From Crocinitomicaceae bacterium (GTDB lineage: Bacteria; Bacteroidota; Bacteroidia; Flavobacteriales_G; Salibacteraceae), in assembly GCA_018623405.1 (NCBI GenBank), contig JAAZVO010000033.1, forward strand, positions 1-16,374: DNA of 16,374 nt, read 5' to 3'. Below the pieces are notes generated by a model. That model was not told where the DNA came from, searched no databases, and saw only the letters and a program-made list of their open reading frames with translations. Shown here one piece after another: positions 1 through 8,662 of this stretch. A program made the translations under genes and the position numbers. The stretch's first letter is position 1, and each line of letters begins with the position of its first letter.

Positions 1-3000
1 GCAGCGCCTATTGAAACAGTAACAGAATCCTTACAACCTTTAAAGTCTTGAACTCTAACCCCATAACTGCCGGCGGTTAAATTTTCTGCTGTTGAATCTA
101 AATCTCCGTTACTCCATAAGAAACTAACATTTCCGTTACCACCTGTCCAAACTACTCGCGCTGAGCCATCATTGGCGCCTACGCAACTTTCATCTGTGCT
201 ATCAGCAATTGTAGCATTTAAGACCTCTGGTTCTGTAATTATTGCGGTATCAGTCAAAACACAATTATTGGCGTCTGTAATTGTAACTACATAAATTCCA
301 GAATCTAGATTTTGTGCTAGAGAGTCTAAGTCACCATTACTCCATGTATAAGAATATGGCGGAACACCTCCACCTGCTTTATATGACGCAAAACCATCAT
401 TTAACCCATTACAAGATGCATTTTGAGATTCAAATCCACCCTTATTAATTACCATCCCAAATTGATAAGTATCTGTTCCGGGAATGTCATTCCAAAAGCC
501 TGAACCTACAAATTGACCATGATTTTCAGGATTTGCTGAACCAAAAAATTGATTAGGCTCTCCTACATTCCAATTGCTAAAGGTTAATGGTGTTCCATCT
601 ACCCAAAACCAACCACCGGCAGGCTCTGAATAGCTTGGAGCTGTGGTATCTTGATATAAACCAATCCATGAGCTAGCAGGAAAGATGCTGCTGAAATAAT
701 TATTATCCGCGGTATCTTTAATGACCAATAAGTCACCTCCAACATTTAAACAGGTTTGCCTGGCTACATCCCAAGTTAAAAAAGATGCACTAAAATATAC
801 GTATTGACCATTTCTTTCACCGATATAAGAAAAACCAGGAATAATTGGAGGTGCAGTTAAAGAGGTAACCAATTGAGTAGGCTGTACAATTGTATCTGTT
901 AAAACCACAAAACAGTTATTTGTGTCTGTAACTGTTACAGCATACCCTCCTGCTGCTAACCCGGTAATAATTGAGTCGTTTAAAGGCGGGGTTCCTCCAC
1001 TCCATAAATATCTGTAAGGTGGTGTCCCTCCACCGGTTACAGACACAGACATTCCGCCATCGCTAAAACCAAAGCAGGAAACATTGCTATCTATTTGTAA
1101 CACTGCTGTTATAGATTGAGGTTCTGTAACAATTATTGTATCTAAACCTGCAGAACAACCGTTTGCATCGGTTACTTCTACAACATACCTGCCTGAATCT
1201 AACCCTGTTGCCACAGAGTCATTCAAAGTAATGTTGTGGCTCCAATTGTAATTATATGGCGTTGAGCCTCCAGAGGGTGAAACCTTGGCGGAACCATCAG
1301 AAAAGCCAAAACAACTAGCATTATTTAAAACAGTTGTGGTAGTTAATATACTTGCTGTAGGTTGCTCTATATTAAACTGTAAACTATCTGAGCATGCGTT
1401 GTTATCTGTTACTACTACTTTATAGGTTCCTGCAGTTAAATTAATGGCCGAATCATTGGTTTGAACTGGAGTTGTTGACCAACTAAAAGAATAGTTTGGG
1501 GTTCCACCGGAAACTGAAATTCTTGCCTTACCATCGTTATTTCCGAAACAAGAAACATTTGTACTATCCACTTTTGATAAGGAAAGAGCCAACGGTTGAG
1601 TTAAATTAATTGTTGTATCTGCTGAAGGACATCCTCCAGTATCAGTTACATTTATGGTATAAGATCCGGCAAAAAGATTTGAGGCACTTGAATCTGATAG
1701 GGCTCCGTTATGACTCCAACTGTAAACATAAACTCCATACCCTCCGGTTCCATGCACAGCAATAAAACCGTCAGGCAACCCATTACAAGAAATATTCTTT
1801 ACACTATCAACTACTAATCCTATTGGCTGATTATCTACAATTACATCGCCCACGGTTACTTTACAGGTAGTATCGTTTGCTGAACGCACCGTTACAGAAA
1901 TAGGCCCTGCGGATAAACCTGTGGTTGTTGTATCATTTAAACCACCAGTACCTGATGACCAATCGTAAACAAAACTTCCAAAACCTCCTGATGCTCTTAC
2001 TGTGGCTGTTCCATTCGAAGCACCATTACATCCTGCAGGTGTTGTTCTTACTATGGAAGCAATAATAGGAGTTGGCTCTGCAATATTTGCTGTATCTAAT
2101 ATTTGAGGGCAAGCATTTGCATCTGTTACGGTAATTCTTATTGCTCCTGCACCTAAATTATTGGTAATTGAATCTGTTGGGTTACCCACTCCTGAACCTG
2201 CAGACCAAGTATAATTGTATGGGGGGGTTCCTCCTCGAGCGCTGAATGTAGCAGACCCATCTGTTAACCCATTACAAGTAACGCTATCCACATTAAAAAA
2301 GAATCCATAGATAGAAGAATCAGGCTGTTGAAGGTTAAAGGTTACACTATCAGTACAATTATTTGTATCTAAAACTACTACCTTATAATTCCCTGATGTA
2401 ACATTATTTATCAATGAATCGGTTGAACCCATTGGAGTCCAAGAATATCGATAGGGAGCTGTTCCATTAGAAGCAATAACCCTTGCACCTCCTGTTGATT
2501 GATCAAAACATAAAATATTGGTACTATCAGCTTTTGTAATTGATAATTGAGTTGGAGAAACTATAGTTTGAGTGGCGGAGTCTGCACACCTATTTGCGGA
2601 ATCCCTTAGCACAACTTTATAGGTTATACCAGCTACTGAACCTAACAACCCATTTGCAATTGAATCTGTTTGATTGGCAGGGTCATTCCATTGATATGTA
2701 TAAGGTTTTGTTCCACCACTTGGTGTTACTCTTATCAACCCATCGGTGAAACCAAAACAGCTAGGCTGCTGCACTTCGGCTATGGAAACTTGGAGCTGAT
2801 TTGGTTGGGTAATATTTGCAGTATCTGAAAACGAGCAACCTTGAGCATCGGTTACACTAACAATATATTGGCCGGCACCTTGATTGATTAAAATTGAATC
2901 TGTTTGGTTTGCTGGGGCGCCATTCCATGAATAATTATATGGACGAGTACCACCGGTTACCTGAGCACCAATACTACCATCGGTTAGGTTAAAACAACTT

Positions 3001-6000
3001 ACATTTTCAATAAAGTTGATTGTTGCAATCATAGATGCTCCTGGCTGTCCAATATTTACAGAATCTTCTGCTTGGCACCCATTATTATCTGTAACAACAA
3101 CGGTCCATAATCCTGCAGGTAAATTATTTGCAGTACTATCATTTACAGTTGCGTTATGTTCCCAATTATAATTGTAAGGTGTTGTACCGCCTCCAATCGT
3201 CAACCTTGCTGTTCCATTGGCTGCCCCAAAACATAGCGCATCAGTTGAGTCAACAAAACTTGCAGTAAGTAATGGTGGTTCATCCACATTAACGATAATA
3301 GAATCTAAACAAGTGTTGGCATCTGTAACATATACTTTATAATTAATATTTGCCCTTAAATTGGTTGCTCTAGAGCTATCCCCATTATCAATATGAATAA
3401 CTCCAGAAGGCCATGTATAATTATAAGGGCCTAAACCATTGGTTGGAATAATTGCAGCTACACCAATGGTATCTCCAAAACATGGTTGATCAATTTCAAT
3501 AACTTGAGTTGGTACTATTCCAAGCGGTGCCGGTAGTGCAAAGCTGGTTGAATCAATACAACCATTTGCATCGGTAACAGTTACCCGGTAAGTAGTTCCA
3601 CCTTTAATATTGGTTCCTATGCTACTATCTGCACCCAAATAAATTACTTGAGGACTCCATTGATAATGAAACGGGCCAGTTCCATTAGTTGTATTTATTT
3701 GTACCCTGCCTGCGGTATCACCTGCACAAACAATGTTTTGAATAATGGTATGTGTTGGGTCAATTTGATCTCTTTCTCCGATACTAATGGTATCTCTAGC
3801 AACGCAACTATTCGAATCTGTAACTTGAACAGCATAATCAATCCCTGAGCGCAGATTTATTGCAGTACTATCTGCAGATGGAGAAATTAAAACGTTTGGA
3901 TTCCAACTGTAGTTATAAGGCCCTTGGCCATGCAGAGGAGTAACTGTCATTTGGCCGTTTGTGTCGCCAAAACAAACTAACGGAATAGAGTCTGAGAAAA
4001 TAAACCTAAAGGTTGAGTCGGGCTGCTCTATGGTAGCAATAGCGGTGTCTTTACAACCGTCTTGATTGGTTACTATACCTTCATAAGTTCCGGCAGCAAG
4101 ATTGTTTGCAATAGAATCCGTTAAAGCACCATCATGTGTCCAATTGAAGGTGTAGTTCACCTCACAATATCTAAAAATTATATCGGGTCTCTGGAAGTTA
4201 TTTACCGTGTAAGGAGTTCCACCAATTGTAATATTGCTAGGACTAATAAGATTTGAACCACACGCATTAGTAGAATCGCTTGAATAGGTTAATGAAGAAG
4301 GATAACTTGTTGTTGACATTCTTGTAGGAACGTTTACTGAAGTTCCTGTTAACTCAGTACATAATTCCACAATAACATTAGAAACGCCATCCCATTGAAA
4401 AGCCCTATCAAAGCTTAAGGTTGTCCATTGCCCATTAGAACCTGACGTTGTTTTTGAGTCATAAACAGTATTTACCCCAGGTGCCCAGTCGTTTAAAGAA
4501 TCGCTTGTGGTGCAGGTCATACCGATTGAATATGAAGCAATAGTTGGTGGAAAGCCTGAAATGAAAAAATCAATAGCTGATATTTTTCCTGATTTCATTC
4601 CGATGGCAGTTAAATCTGAAGCTCTGTATAAGAATTGTTGCCTAGTTTTTTGTGACCCATTTGGAAATGCAGATGGGAAAGCATTAAAGTTAAAGGTTAA
4701 AGAACCTATTTCAATAGTATCAGAAGTTAAATCTGCAGGCGCACAAACATTTTCTAATATCCCGCAAGTGGCCTCCACGCCGGCAAGCGTTAAAGAACCC
4801 GTGCTTTCTCCCCTACAAAAAACATCTGTAGAATCTGTAAAGGTTGCCTCGAAGGTAGCAGGGGTGCTTAAAAAGTAACTAAAAGTTGTGTCGCAACCAT
4901 TATCATCTTCTAACCTCACGGTATATGCTCCCGGACATAATCCCATAGGGTGATTTGTAGTATCAACCAAATTATTTGATGCATCTCGCCACTGAAAACC
5001 GTAAGAAGTAACGGTATCAGGAGAAACAGCACCGCCCACAATATTAAAAATTTCAATTTCGGTTCCGCAAACATCACGGCAGTTTGGCCTTAATATGGTA
5101 TCGTTATCAATTGAAATTCCTGCATTTGCAAGATAAAAACCGTAATTAGAAAATGATGAGATAACACCAGTAGCTTGGTCTGTAACTCGGTACCTGTAAG
5201 GTTGACCAGACTCGGGACTTGGGAATGAATCTGAGGTTACCCCAGCAATTGCGGTAGTAGAATTTAAGCCCTTATACCATTGAAAGGTAAATGGGCCTAA
5301 TCCTCCTGATGGTATAGCAATTAAAAAACCATCACCAATACCTGGGCATGATTCATCAACTTGAGTAAAACCACCTGCCGCCACTGCACTATTAACATTA
5401 ATATCTACCCTAAATGGAGATTGACGACCAAAGGGGCAACCATCATCAATACCGGTTATTGTTAATTGACGTGGATTAGGTAATTGAGAAATTCCATTAA
5501 GTGGCCAACATATGGTTCCTGTTGCAGGATTACTTCCTGTTGATGTTAAAAAAGCACCATTACCCAATACAGAAGCAATATTTGAATTAAAATAAATGGA
5601 GTCACTTGAATTCACATTATCCTTCATCGTGAATGAAAAGCACAAAGTATCATTGGATGGGGTTGTTGAAATAGTATTTGAATCAATTTTGTTGGCTAGT
5701 CCTGTTATATTGAAAACCCCCGGAGAAGCAATACTTGGAGGGGAGTTGGAAGCACAAACTCCCGGAGAGGCAATTGTTATTTGAAAGTCCCTTACGATAT
5801 ATCCTTTTTCAACGCCAGATGCCCTATCATACTCAGTAACTTTTACAACTAGTACAAATTCCCCTTGGGTGTTTGGCGCGAAGCTTATATCTCCCGTTGA
5901 CCTATTTATATAAGAACTTGTGCCCTGAAAAAACATGGTATTAATAGGTTTTGTGCCTGTAAAGCCAGAGTTGTATTGGTTGGTAAGATCAATAGGGTTA

Positions 6001-6851
6001 ATAAACCTTGTTGGGAAGAAATTTTGCAAAGCTCCCCTAGCACTAATTAGTTCAAACCTTAAACTGTCGTTATCAGCATCAACACAATTGTAGCTATAAA
6101 AAACTGTATCATTTTGGCAATAAAACGCAGTTGGATCAGCAATAAATTCGGGAGACTCGTTACAACTTACACCATCAGTAGAAACCAAGGCATCCACATA
6201 AAATGCTTCGCTACTTAAACTAGCAATGTTTACCGCAGTATTTCTATTAACTTCAAAAAAATTCAACCTCCAACTAGAGCATCCAGAATCTAATGCTAAA
6301 GTGTCCACATATTCAAACTTTTCAATGCCTGGCAATGAACCACCTTGGCAGGTAGTAGGGCTAGAAGTACATGTTTGCGTAACTTCAGTACCTCCAAAAT
6401 TTATTAATTTGAAGCTGTAAGAATTTGAGGGTGTGCCTGTATAATTTGAAGTTGGGTTTGTAAACCCACATCCATTTGATACAGTTAAATTTGGAACACC
6501 TCCTGTGGTATGGCTGCTATTTAAGTCATTTAAAACATTGGTTCCATTAGGATCAAAAGAAGAACCACAATCTCTATAGGTAACCACTTTTACTTCATAC
6601 AAGAAGCTGCTACCTTGTTTACCAACACAACGGTATAAAATCTCTCCCCCTGCTAAATGGGTTGCACTCAGGTTGGAAAATGAGAATATTAAAGCAATAA
6701 AAAGAACCGCTTTAAATATTAACAGACTTGGAGAAGCTATATTTTTTACTTTATTCCTCAAACTGGCAATGTGCACCCTAAAATTGGGTGAAAATCGTAC
6801 AATTTTATATAACCTACAAATATATGTTAACTGCAACTTCTTAAAACTCAT
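1..6851 (-). CDS. Giant SprB-repeat surface adhesin with embedded C-type lectin domain (5' part, runs off window)
   Basis: An uninterrupted minus-strand frame of 2283 codons was read from ATG 6851 to the window edge; its C-terminus is outside. Residues 1-47 form a long basic N-region, about 48-63 a hydrophobic signal core, and the mature part opens ATHLAGGEILYRC, the usual opening of large Bacteroidota surface proteins. Residues about 64-480 are Cys-containing and beta-rich. Two divergent SprB-like repeats follow (about 490-665), then about 16 SprB-type repeats of 75-83 residues with the pattern CFG..DG, GGT.PY.Y.W, D(S), L.AG.Y.V.VTD, C, QP. A 200-residue domain interrupts the first regular repeat and a C-type lectin domain the fifteenth. 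Family knowledge: SprB is a T9SS-secreted gliding adhesin that needs SprF. The PorP/SprF gene directly upstream overlaps this start by ATGA. I infer a T9SS-exported cell-surface filament that binds carbohydrate. The sorting domain is not visible, and whether it serves gliding, attachment or predation is unknown. Confidence 0.93.
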   Translation of the reverse strand, partial: MSFKKLQLTYICRLYKIVRFSPNFRVHIASLRNKVKNIASPSLLIFKAVLFIALIFSFSNLSATHLAGGEILYRCVGKQGSSFLYEVKVVTYRDCGSSFDPNGTNVLNDLNSSHTTGGVPNLTVSNGCGFTNPTSNYTGTPSNSYSFKLINFGGTEVTQTCTSSPTTCQGGSLPGIEKFEYVDTLALDSGCSSWRLNFFEVNRNTAVNIASLSSEAFYVDALVSTDGVSCNESPEFIADPTAFYCQNDTVFYSYNCVDADNDSLRFELISARGALQNFFPTRFINPIDLTNQYNSGFTGTKPINTMFFQGTSSYINRSTGDISFAPNTQGEFVLVVKVTEYDRASGVEKGYIVRDFQITIASPGVCASNSPPSIASPGVFNITGLANKIDSNTISTTPSNDTLCFSFTMKDNVNSSDSIYFNSNIASVLGNGAFLTSTGSNPATGTICWPLNGISQLPNPRQLTITGIDDGCPFGRQSPFRVDINVNSAVAAGGFTQVDESCPGIGDGFLIAIPSGGLGPFTFQWYKGLNSTTAIAGVTSDSFPSPESGQPYRYRVTDQATGVISSFSNYGFYLANAGISIDNDTILRPNCRDVCGTEIEIFNIVGGAVSPDTVTSYGFQWRDASNNLVDTTNHPMGLCPGAYTVRLEDDNGCDTTFSYFLSTPATFEATFTDSTDVFCRGESTGSLTLAGVEATCGILENVCAPADLTSDTIEIGSLTFNFNAFPSAFPNGSQKTRQQFLYRASDLTAIGMKSGKISAIDFFISGFPPTIASYSIGMTCTTSDSLNDWAPGVNTVYDSKTTSGSNGQWTTLSFDRAFQWDGVSNVIVELCTELTGTSVNVPTRMSTTSYPSSLTYSSDSTNACGSNLISPSNITIGGTPYTVNNFQRPDIIFRYCEVNYTFNWTHDGALTDSIANNLAAGTYEGIVTNQDGCKDTAIATIEQPDSTFRFIFSDSIPLVCFGDTNGQMTVTPLHGQGPYNYSWNPNVLISPSADSTAINLRSGIDYAVQVTDSNSCVARDTISIGERDQIDPTHTIIQNIVCAGDTAGRVQINTTNGTGPFHYQWSPQVIYLGADSSIGTNIKGGTTYRVTVTDANGCIDSTSFALPAPLGIVPTQVIEIDQPCFGDTIGVAAIIPTNGLGPYNYTWPSGVIHIDNGDSSRATNLRANINYKVYVTDANTCLDSIIVNVDEPPLLTASFVDSTDALCFGAANGTARLTIGGGTTPYNYNWEHNATVNDSTANNLPAGLWTVVVTDNNGCQAEDSVNIGQPGASMIATINFIENVSCFNLTDGSIGAQVTGGTRPYNYSWNGAPANQTDSILINQGAGQYIVSVTDAQGCSFSDTANITQPNQLQVSIAEVQQPSCFGFTDGLIRVTPSGGTKPYTYQWNDPANQTDSIANGLLGSVAGITYKVVLRDSANRCADSATQTIVSPTQLSITKADSTNILCFDQSTGGARVIASNGTAPYRYSWTPMGSTDSLINNVTSGNYKVVVLDTNNCTDSVTFNLQQPDSSIYGFFFNVDSVTCNGLTDGSATFSARGGTPPYNYTWSAGSGVGNPTDSITNNLGAGAIRITVTDANACPQILDTANIAEPTPIIASIVRTTPAGCNGASNGTATVRASGGFGSFVYDWSSGTGGLNDTTTTGLSAGPISVTVRSANDTTCKVTVGDVIVDNQPIGLVVDSVKNISCNGLPDGFIAVHGTGGYGVYVYSWSHNGALSDSSASNLFAGSYTINVTDTGGCPSADTTINLTQPLALSLSKVDSTNVSCFGNNDGKARISVSGGTPNYSFSWSTTPVQTNDSAINLTAGTYKVVVTDNNACSDSLQFNIEQPTASILTTTTVLNNASCFGFSDGSAKVSPSGGSTPYNYNWSHNITLNDSVATGLDSGRYVVEVTDANGCSAGLDTIIVTEPQSITAVLQIDSNVSCFGFSDGGMSVSVTGGGTPPYRYLWSGGTPPLNDSIITGLAAGGYAVTVTDTNNCFVVLTDTIVQPTQLVTSLTAPPIIPGFSYIGERNGQYVYFSASFLTWDVARQTCLNVGGDLLVIKDTADNNYFSSIFPASSWIGLYQDTTAPSYSEPAGGWFWVDGTPLTFSNWNVGEPNQFFGSANPENHGQFVGSGFWNDIPGTDTYQFGMVINKGGFESQNASCNGLNDGFASYKAGGGVPPYSYTWSNGDLDSLAQNLDSGIYVVTITDANNCVLTDTAIITEPEVLNATIADSTDESCVGANDGSARVVWTGGNGNVSFLWSNGDLDSTAENLTAGSYGVRVQDFKGCKDSVTVSIGA
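435..850 (-). other. C-type lectin-like domain nested in a SprB repeat
   Basis: Residues about 2001-2139 of the giant adhesin match the C-type lectin fold in order: FLTWDVARQTC (C2034), GGDLLVI, SWIGL (W2062), WFWVDGTPLTFSNW, GEPN (E2098 to N2100), an ENH segment, then WND (W2120 to D2122). EPN plus the acidic ENH residue plus WND corresponds to the calcium and sugar site 2 of mannose-type C-type lectins. Only the first canonical cysteine is present; positions usually occupied by the other three hold other residues, which is common in bacterial members. The domain replaces the loop between the opening strand (PTQLVTSL) and the NASCNGLNDG motif of one SprB repeat. Sugar preference is inferred from EPN only. 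Confidence 0.88.
4165..4765 (-). other. About 200-residue beta-rich domain nested in the first regular SprB repeat
   Basis: The repeat starting VFCRGESTGSLTL is interrupted after residue about 696 and resumes at about 896 with NYTFNWTHDGALTDS, ending normally at NQDGCKD. The insert contains QQFLYRASDL, a GKISAIDFFI strand, W-containing strands, FQWDGVSNVIVELC and a closing RPDIIFRYC. I recognise this pattern (a Q-x-L-Y-x-A-x-E/D-L motif, then F-x-W-D-G-x-S-N) as recurring in Bacteroidota extracellular proteins, but I cannot give it a family name. It has several cysteines and no visible catalytic signature. Function unknown; binding or structural is my guess. Confidence 0.7.
6817..6846 (-). 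promoter_or_regulatory. Possible internal promoter within the 5' end of the adhesin gene
   Basis: On the minus strand TTTT (6846-6843), 18 bases, then TATATTTG (6824-6817) resemble the Bacteroidota consensus TTTG-N19-TAnnTTTG. It lies inside codons 2-12 of the adhesin as called from ATG 6851. If used, the transcript would start near 6810 and translation would have to begin downstream, for example at GTG 6776 (codon 26). The ATGA overlap with the upstream gene favours the ATG, so this could also be chance in AT-rich DNA. Confidence 0.3.
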
Positions 6852-7795
6852 TTATAAGCAGGACATAAAGGTTTCTTATCGAGGTCTTCTTTGTCTTTAC
6901 AAGCCAAGAAACTTAACATAACTTCATGGGTGTATGGAGCAGCTCCAGAAGGCCCCAAAACCCCATAATCAAAGGCATAGCCAAATCTAAACCTTTGTAA
7001 AAACTTAGCTTCAGCAATAAATGAAACCCCTGTTGGATTTCGATAGGTAGCACCCAATGCAAAATCATTATCGATGTACCACATAAAATTCAAATCAATT
7101 TCAGGAACACCGCTTGGCGCATACCTCACCATTATATTCGGAACAAAAGTGTAGTAATAACCTGATGCATCGATAATTTGGCCTACATGAAGAATAAAAT
7201 GTTTGGTGTTTGGTGAAGGAGAACCAATTTGCTCACCACCAGAGCTTAATTGAAAAGGAATAAGGTTTACTACAGATAAGCCAATAAAGTTTTTTGGAGA
7301 GTAATAATAAATTCCCGGATCTATTTCAGGATAAATAAAAAGGTTGGATGTTTGATTTACAACAGGGTCAAATAACGGAGTGTAGATTCCACTGCCATTA
7401 TAGGAGTAATTTCTGAGACCAAGAAAACTACCAAATGATATGGAGGCTTCTCGCCTAACTTTTAAATGAAAGGCATAAGCTAAATGAAAAGAGGTAGCTG
7501 AAAATGGACCAGCTTGATCATTTAAAAATCTGGCACCCACACCATGAAAAGACCGGTAGCTTGCATCATTTTTACTAAAGCCTGTATTAAACGTAAAAAA
7601 GCTTGTAACCGGAGCTCCATCAATTCCTATCCATTGCCTGCGATGGCCAAATCTAAAATCGGGGCAATTTTCTAAACCTGCAGTAGCCGGATTAATAGCA
7701 AACCTGTTGAACAAGTTTTGTGTGTATAGAGGTACACTTTGTGCATTTGCAAAAAATGAAACAAAAAACAACCCTATGGTAATTAACCTTTTCAT
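6848..7795 (-). CDS. PorP/SprF family type IX secretion outer-membrane protein
   Basis: A 315-residue protein with signal peptide residues 1-18 (basic MKR, hydrophobic core, cleavage near ANA-QS). The mature start PLYTQNLFNRFAINPATAG followed by WIGIDGAP is diagnostic for the PorP/SprF family, and the rest alternates aromatic-rich beta strands as expected of an outer-membrane barrel of usual family length. Family knowledge: SprF is needed to export the adhesin SprB, and PorP-type proteins help attach or retain T9SS type B substrates. The gene lies between the small type B protein and the giant adhesin, with ATGA overlaps at both ends (7792-7795 and 6848-6851), which predicts translational coupling and stoichiometric expression. 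I infer that it is the dedicated partner of one or both neighbours. A general porin role is less likely. Confidence 0.93.
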   Translation of the reverse strand: MKRLITIGLFFVSFFANAQSVPLYTQNLFNRFAINPATAGLENCPDFRFGHRRQWIGIDGAPVTSFFTFNTGFSKNDASYRSFHGVGARFLNDQAGPFSATSFHLAYAFHLKVRREASISFGSFLGLRNYSYNGSGIYTPLFDPVVNQTSNLFIYPEIDPGIYYYSPKNFIGLSVVNLIPFQLSSGGEQIGSPSPNTKHFILHVGQIIDASGYYYTFVPNIMVRYAPSGVPEIDLNFMWYIDNDFALGATYRNPTGVSFIAEAKFLQRFRFGYAFDYGVLGPSGAAPYTHEVMLSFLACKDKEDLDKKPLCPAYK

Positions 7796-8589
7796 TTTAC
7801 TATGGCTACGCTGCCGGTATAAAGTTGCGATTCGCCAGATGGGTTGTTTAGTTTAATTTCATAATAATAAGGGCCAATAGGTAAATTCATACCTAGTGAA
7901 GTGCCATCCCACGGTTCTGCATACCCTGTGCTATTAAACACCCTTTGTCCGTATCTATTAAAAACAGCAATTTCTGCTTCAGGAAATTGCTCAATTCTTG
8001 TGATGGTCCAAACATCGTTTATACCATCTCCGTTTGGTGAAAAACCTTCAGACGGGATAATGCATTGATCCACTAACTCAGCCCCTTGCTCTTTTTCACA
8101 ACCTAAACTATCAATTACTCTAATTTGATAAAACCCTGCACCTAAATCATTAAAAACTTGATTTGATGTTTCATCGCCATTAAAAAAAAATTTAAATGGG
8201 GCTAAACCATTTATAACATTTGTAATTTCTATTGAACCTCCACTAAACTCACAAGTTGGGTTTTGTACTGTAAGTTCCATTTTTGGGTTTTGCTGAACTG
8301 TATCTAGCTGAACATACTCTACTTCTGTAAACCCAAAACCATCTTTTATGGTTATTGCAAAAAACCCTCCTACCAAACTATCAAAAGTTAACCCCGAACG
8401 AAAGTTTGTTCCATCAATAGAAAAGCTAAATGGAGGTGGTGATGTTTTTATGTTGGTAATTTCAATTTTTCCTGTTGAGGAGGTGCAAATTGGACTTGTT
8501 AATGCATAGTCTAAATACGTACCTTGACCATTTGCTATGCCGCTGCATGCAATGGCAATTAACAGCAAATATGTTTTGATTGCCCTCAA
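7792..8589 (-). CDS. Small secreted protein: two SprB-like repeats plus type B T9SS sorting domain
   Basis: A 265-residue protein. Residues 1-21 are a signal peptide (cleavage near NG-QG). Residues about 27-97 and 100-172 are two SprB-like beta repeats with the conserved cysteine and the closing IKD/VID strand. Residues 179-265 are a complete gliding-motility-associated C-terminal (CHU_C, type B) domain: FSPNGDGINDVW at 183-194, FNRYGQRVF at 210-218, PWDGT and a final TGSVAIVK. It is therefore predicted to cross the outer membrane by the T9SS and be attached or released there. The start is TTG at 8589, preceded by a TAGCTTTG box; I saw no in-frame ATG upstream. It is the first gene of the operon and is coupled to the PorP/SprF gene by ATGA. 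Its repeats resemble those of the giant protein, so it may be a cap, base or assembly partner; that is inference. Confidence 0.9.
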   Translation of the reverse strand: MRAIKTYLLLIAIACSGIANGQGTYLDYALTSPICTSSTGKIEITNIKTSPPPFSFSIDGTNFRSGLTFDSLVGGFFAITIKDGFGFTEVEYVQLDTVQQNPKMELTVQNPTCEFSGGSIEITNVINGLAPFKFFFNGDETSNQVFNDLGAGFYQIRVIDSLGCEKEQGAELVDQCIIPSEGFSPNGDGINDVWTITRIEQFPEAEIAVFNRYGQRVFNSTGYAEPWDGTSLGMNLPIGPYYYEIKLNNPSGESQLYTGSVAIVK

Positions 8590-8603
8590 ATTACTTAAAC
8601 AAA

Positions 8604-8611
8604 CAAAGCTA
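8604..8611 (-). promoter_or_regulatory. Candidate promoter (-7 box) of the adhesin operon
   Basis: TAGCTTTG on the minus strand matches TAnnTTTG exactly and lies 15 bases before the TTG start at 8589, giving a short leader. No good TTTG -33 box is visible at the expected spacing. It is the best candidate for driving the three-gene operon. Confidence 0.45.
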
Positions 8612-8627
8612 ATTTGAGAATGCTGCC

Positions 8628-8635
8628 TAGTTTTG
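8628..8635 (+). promoter_or_regulatory. Candidate promoter (-7 box) of the NRDE-family gene
   Basis: TAGTTTTG on the plus strand matches TAnnTTTG and lies 57 bases upstream of ATG 8693, divergent from the adhesin operon. The -33 element is not convincing. Confidence 0.35.
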
Positions 8636-8662
8636 GGTAAATGGTGAAAGGATTAAACACGA

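Larger units (their letters stand above)
1..4857 (-). repeat. Array of about 16 SprB-type protein repeats
   Basis: In-frame tandem repeats inside the giant adhesin, each about 225-250 bp. Approximate 5' edges on the minus strand are 4857 (interrupted), 4020, 3767, 3525, 3275, 3041, 2800, 2551, 2321, 2071, 1820, 1591, 1359, 1118, 879 (interrupted by the lectin domain) and 227. Each repeat begins with a strand after a QP or EP linker, then C-F/N-G-x-x-D/N-G, then G-G-T-x-P-Y-x-Y-x-W, and closes with VTDxxxC. That leaves two cysteines per repeat, plausibly one disulfide. DNA identity between units is only moderate, so the array is old rather than freshly amplified. It continues past position 1. 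Boundaries are by eye, good to about 10-15 bp. Confidence 0.9.

Noticed and set aside
435..850. The lectin domain considered as a transferred mobile insertion
   Set aside because: No terminal repeats, target duplication or obvious base-composition change; it is in frame and looks like domain-level evolution.
227..4020. The regularly spaced repeats considered as a CRISPR array or DNA satellite
   Set aside because: The period is 225-250 bp, conservation is at the protein level with an open frame throughout, and there are no short identical repeats with spacers.
4507..4878. Plus-strand open stretch of 123 codons within the adhesin region
   Set aside because: It lies antisense to the well-supported giant frame and matches the reverse of its nested domain region. 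It has no family resemblance or promoter.
6673..6921. Plus-strand open stretch across the adhesin start and the PorP/SprF end
   Set aside because: Antisense to two strong genes; the composition is that of a reversed signal-peptide region and no motif is present.
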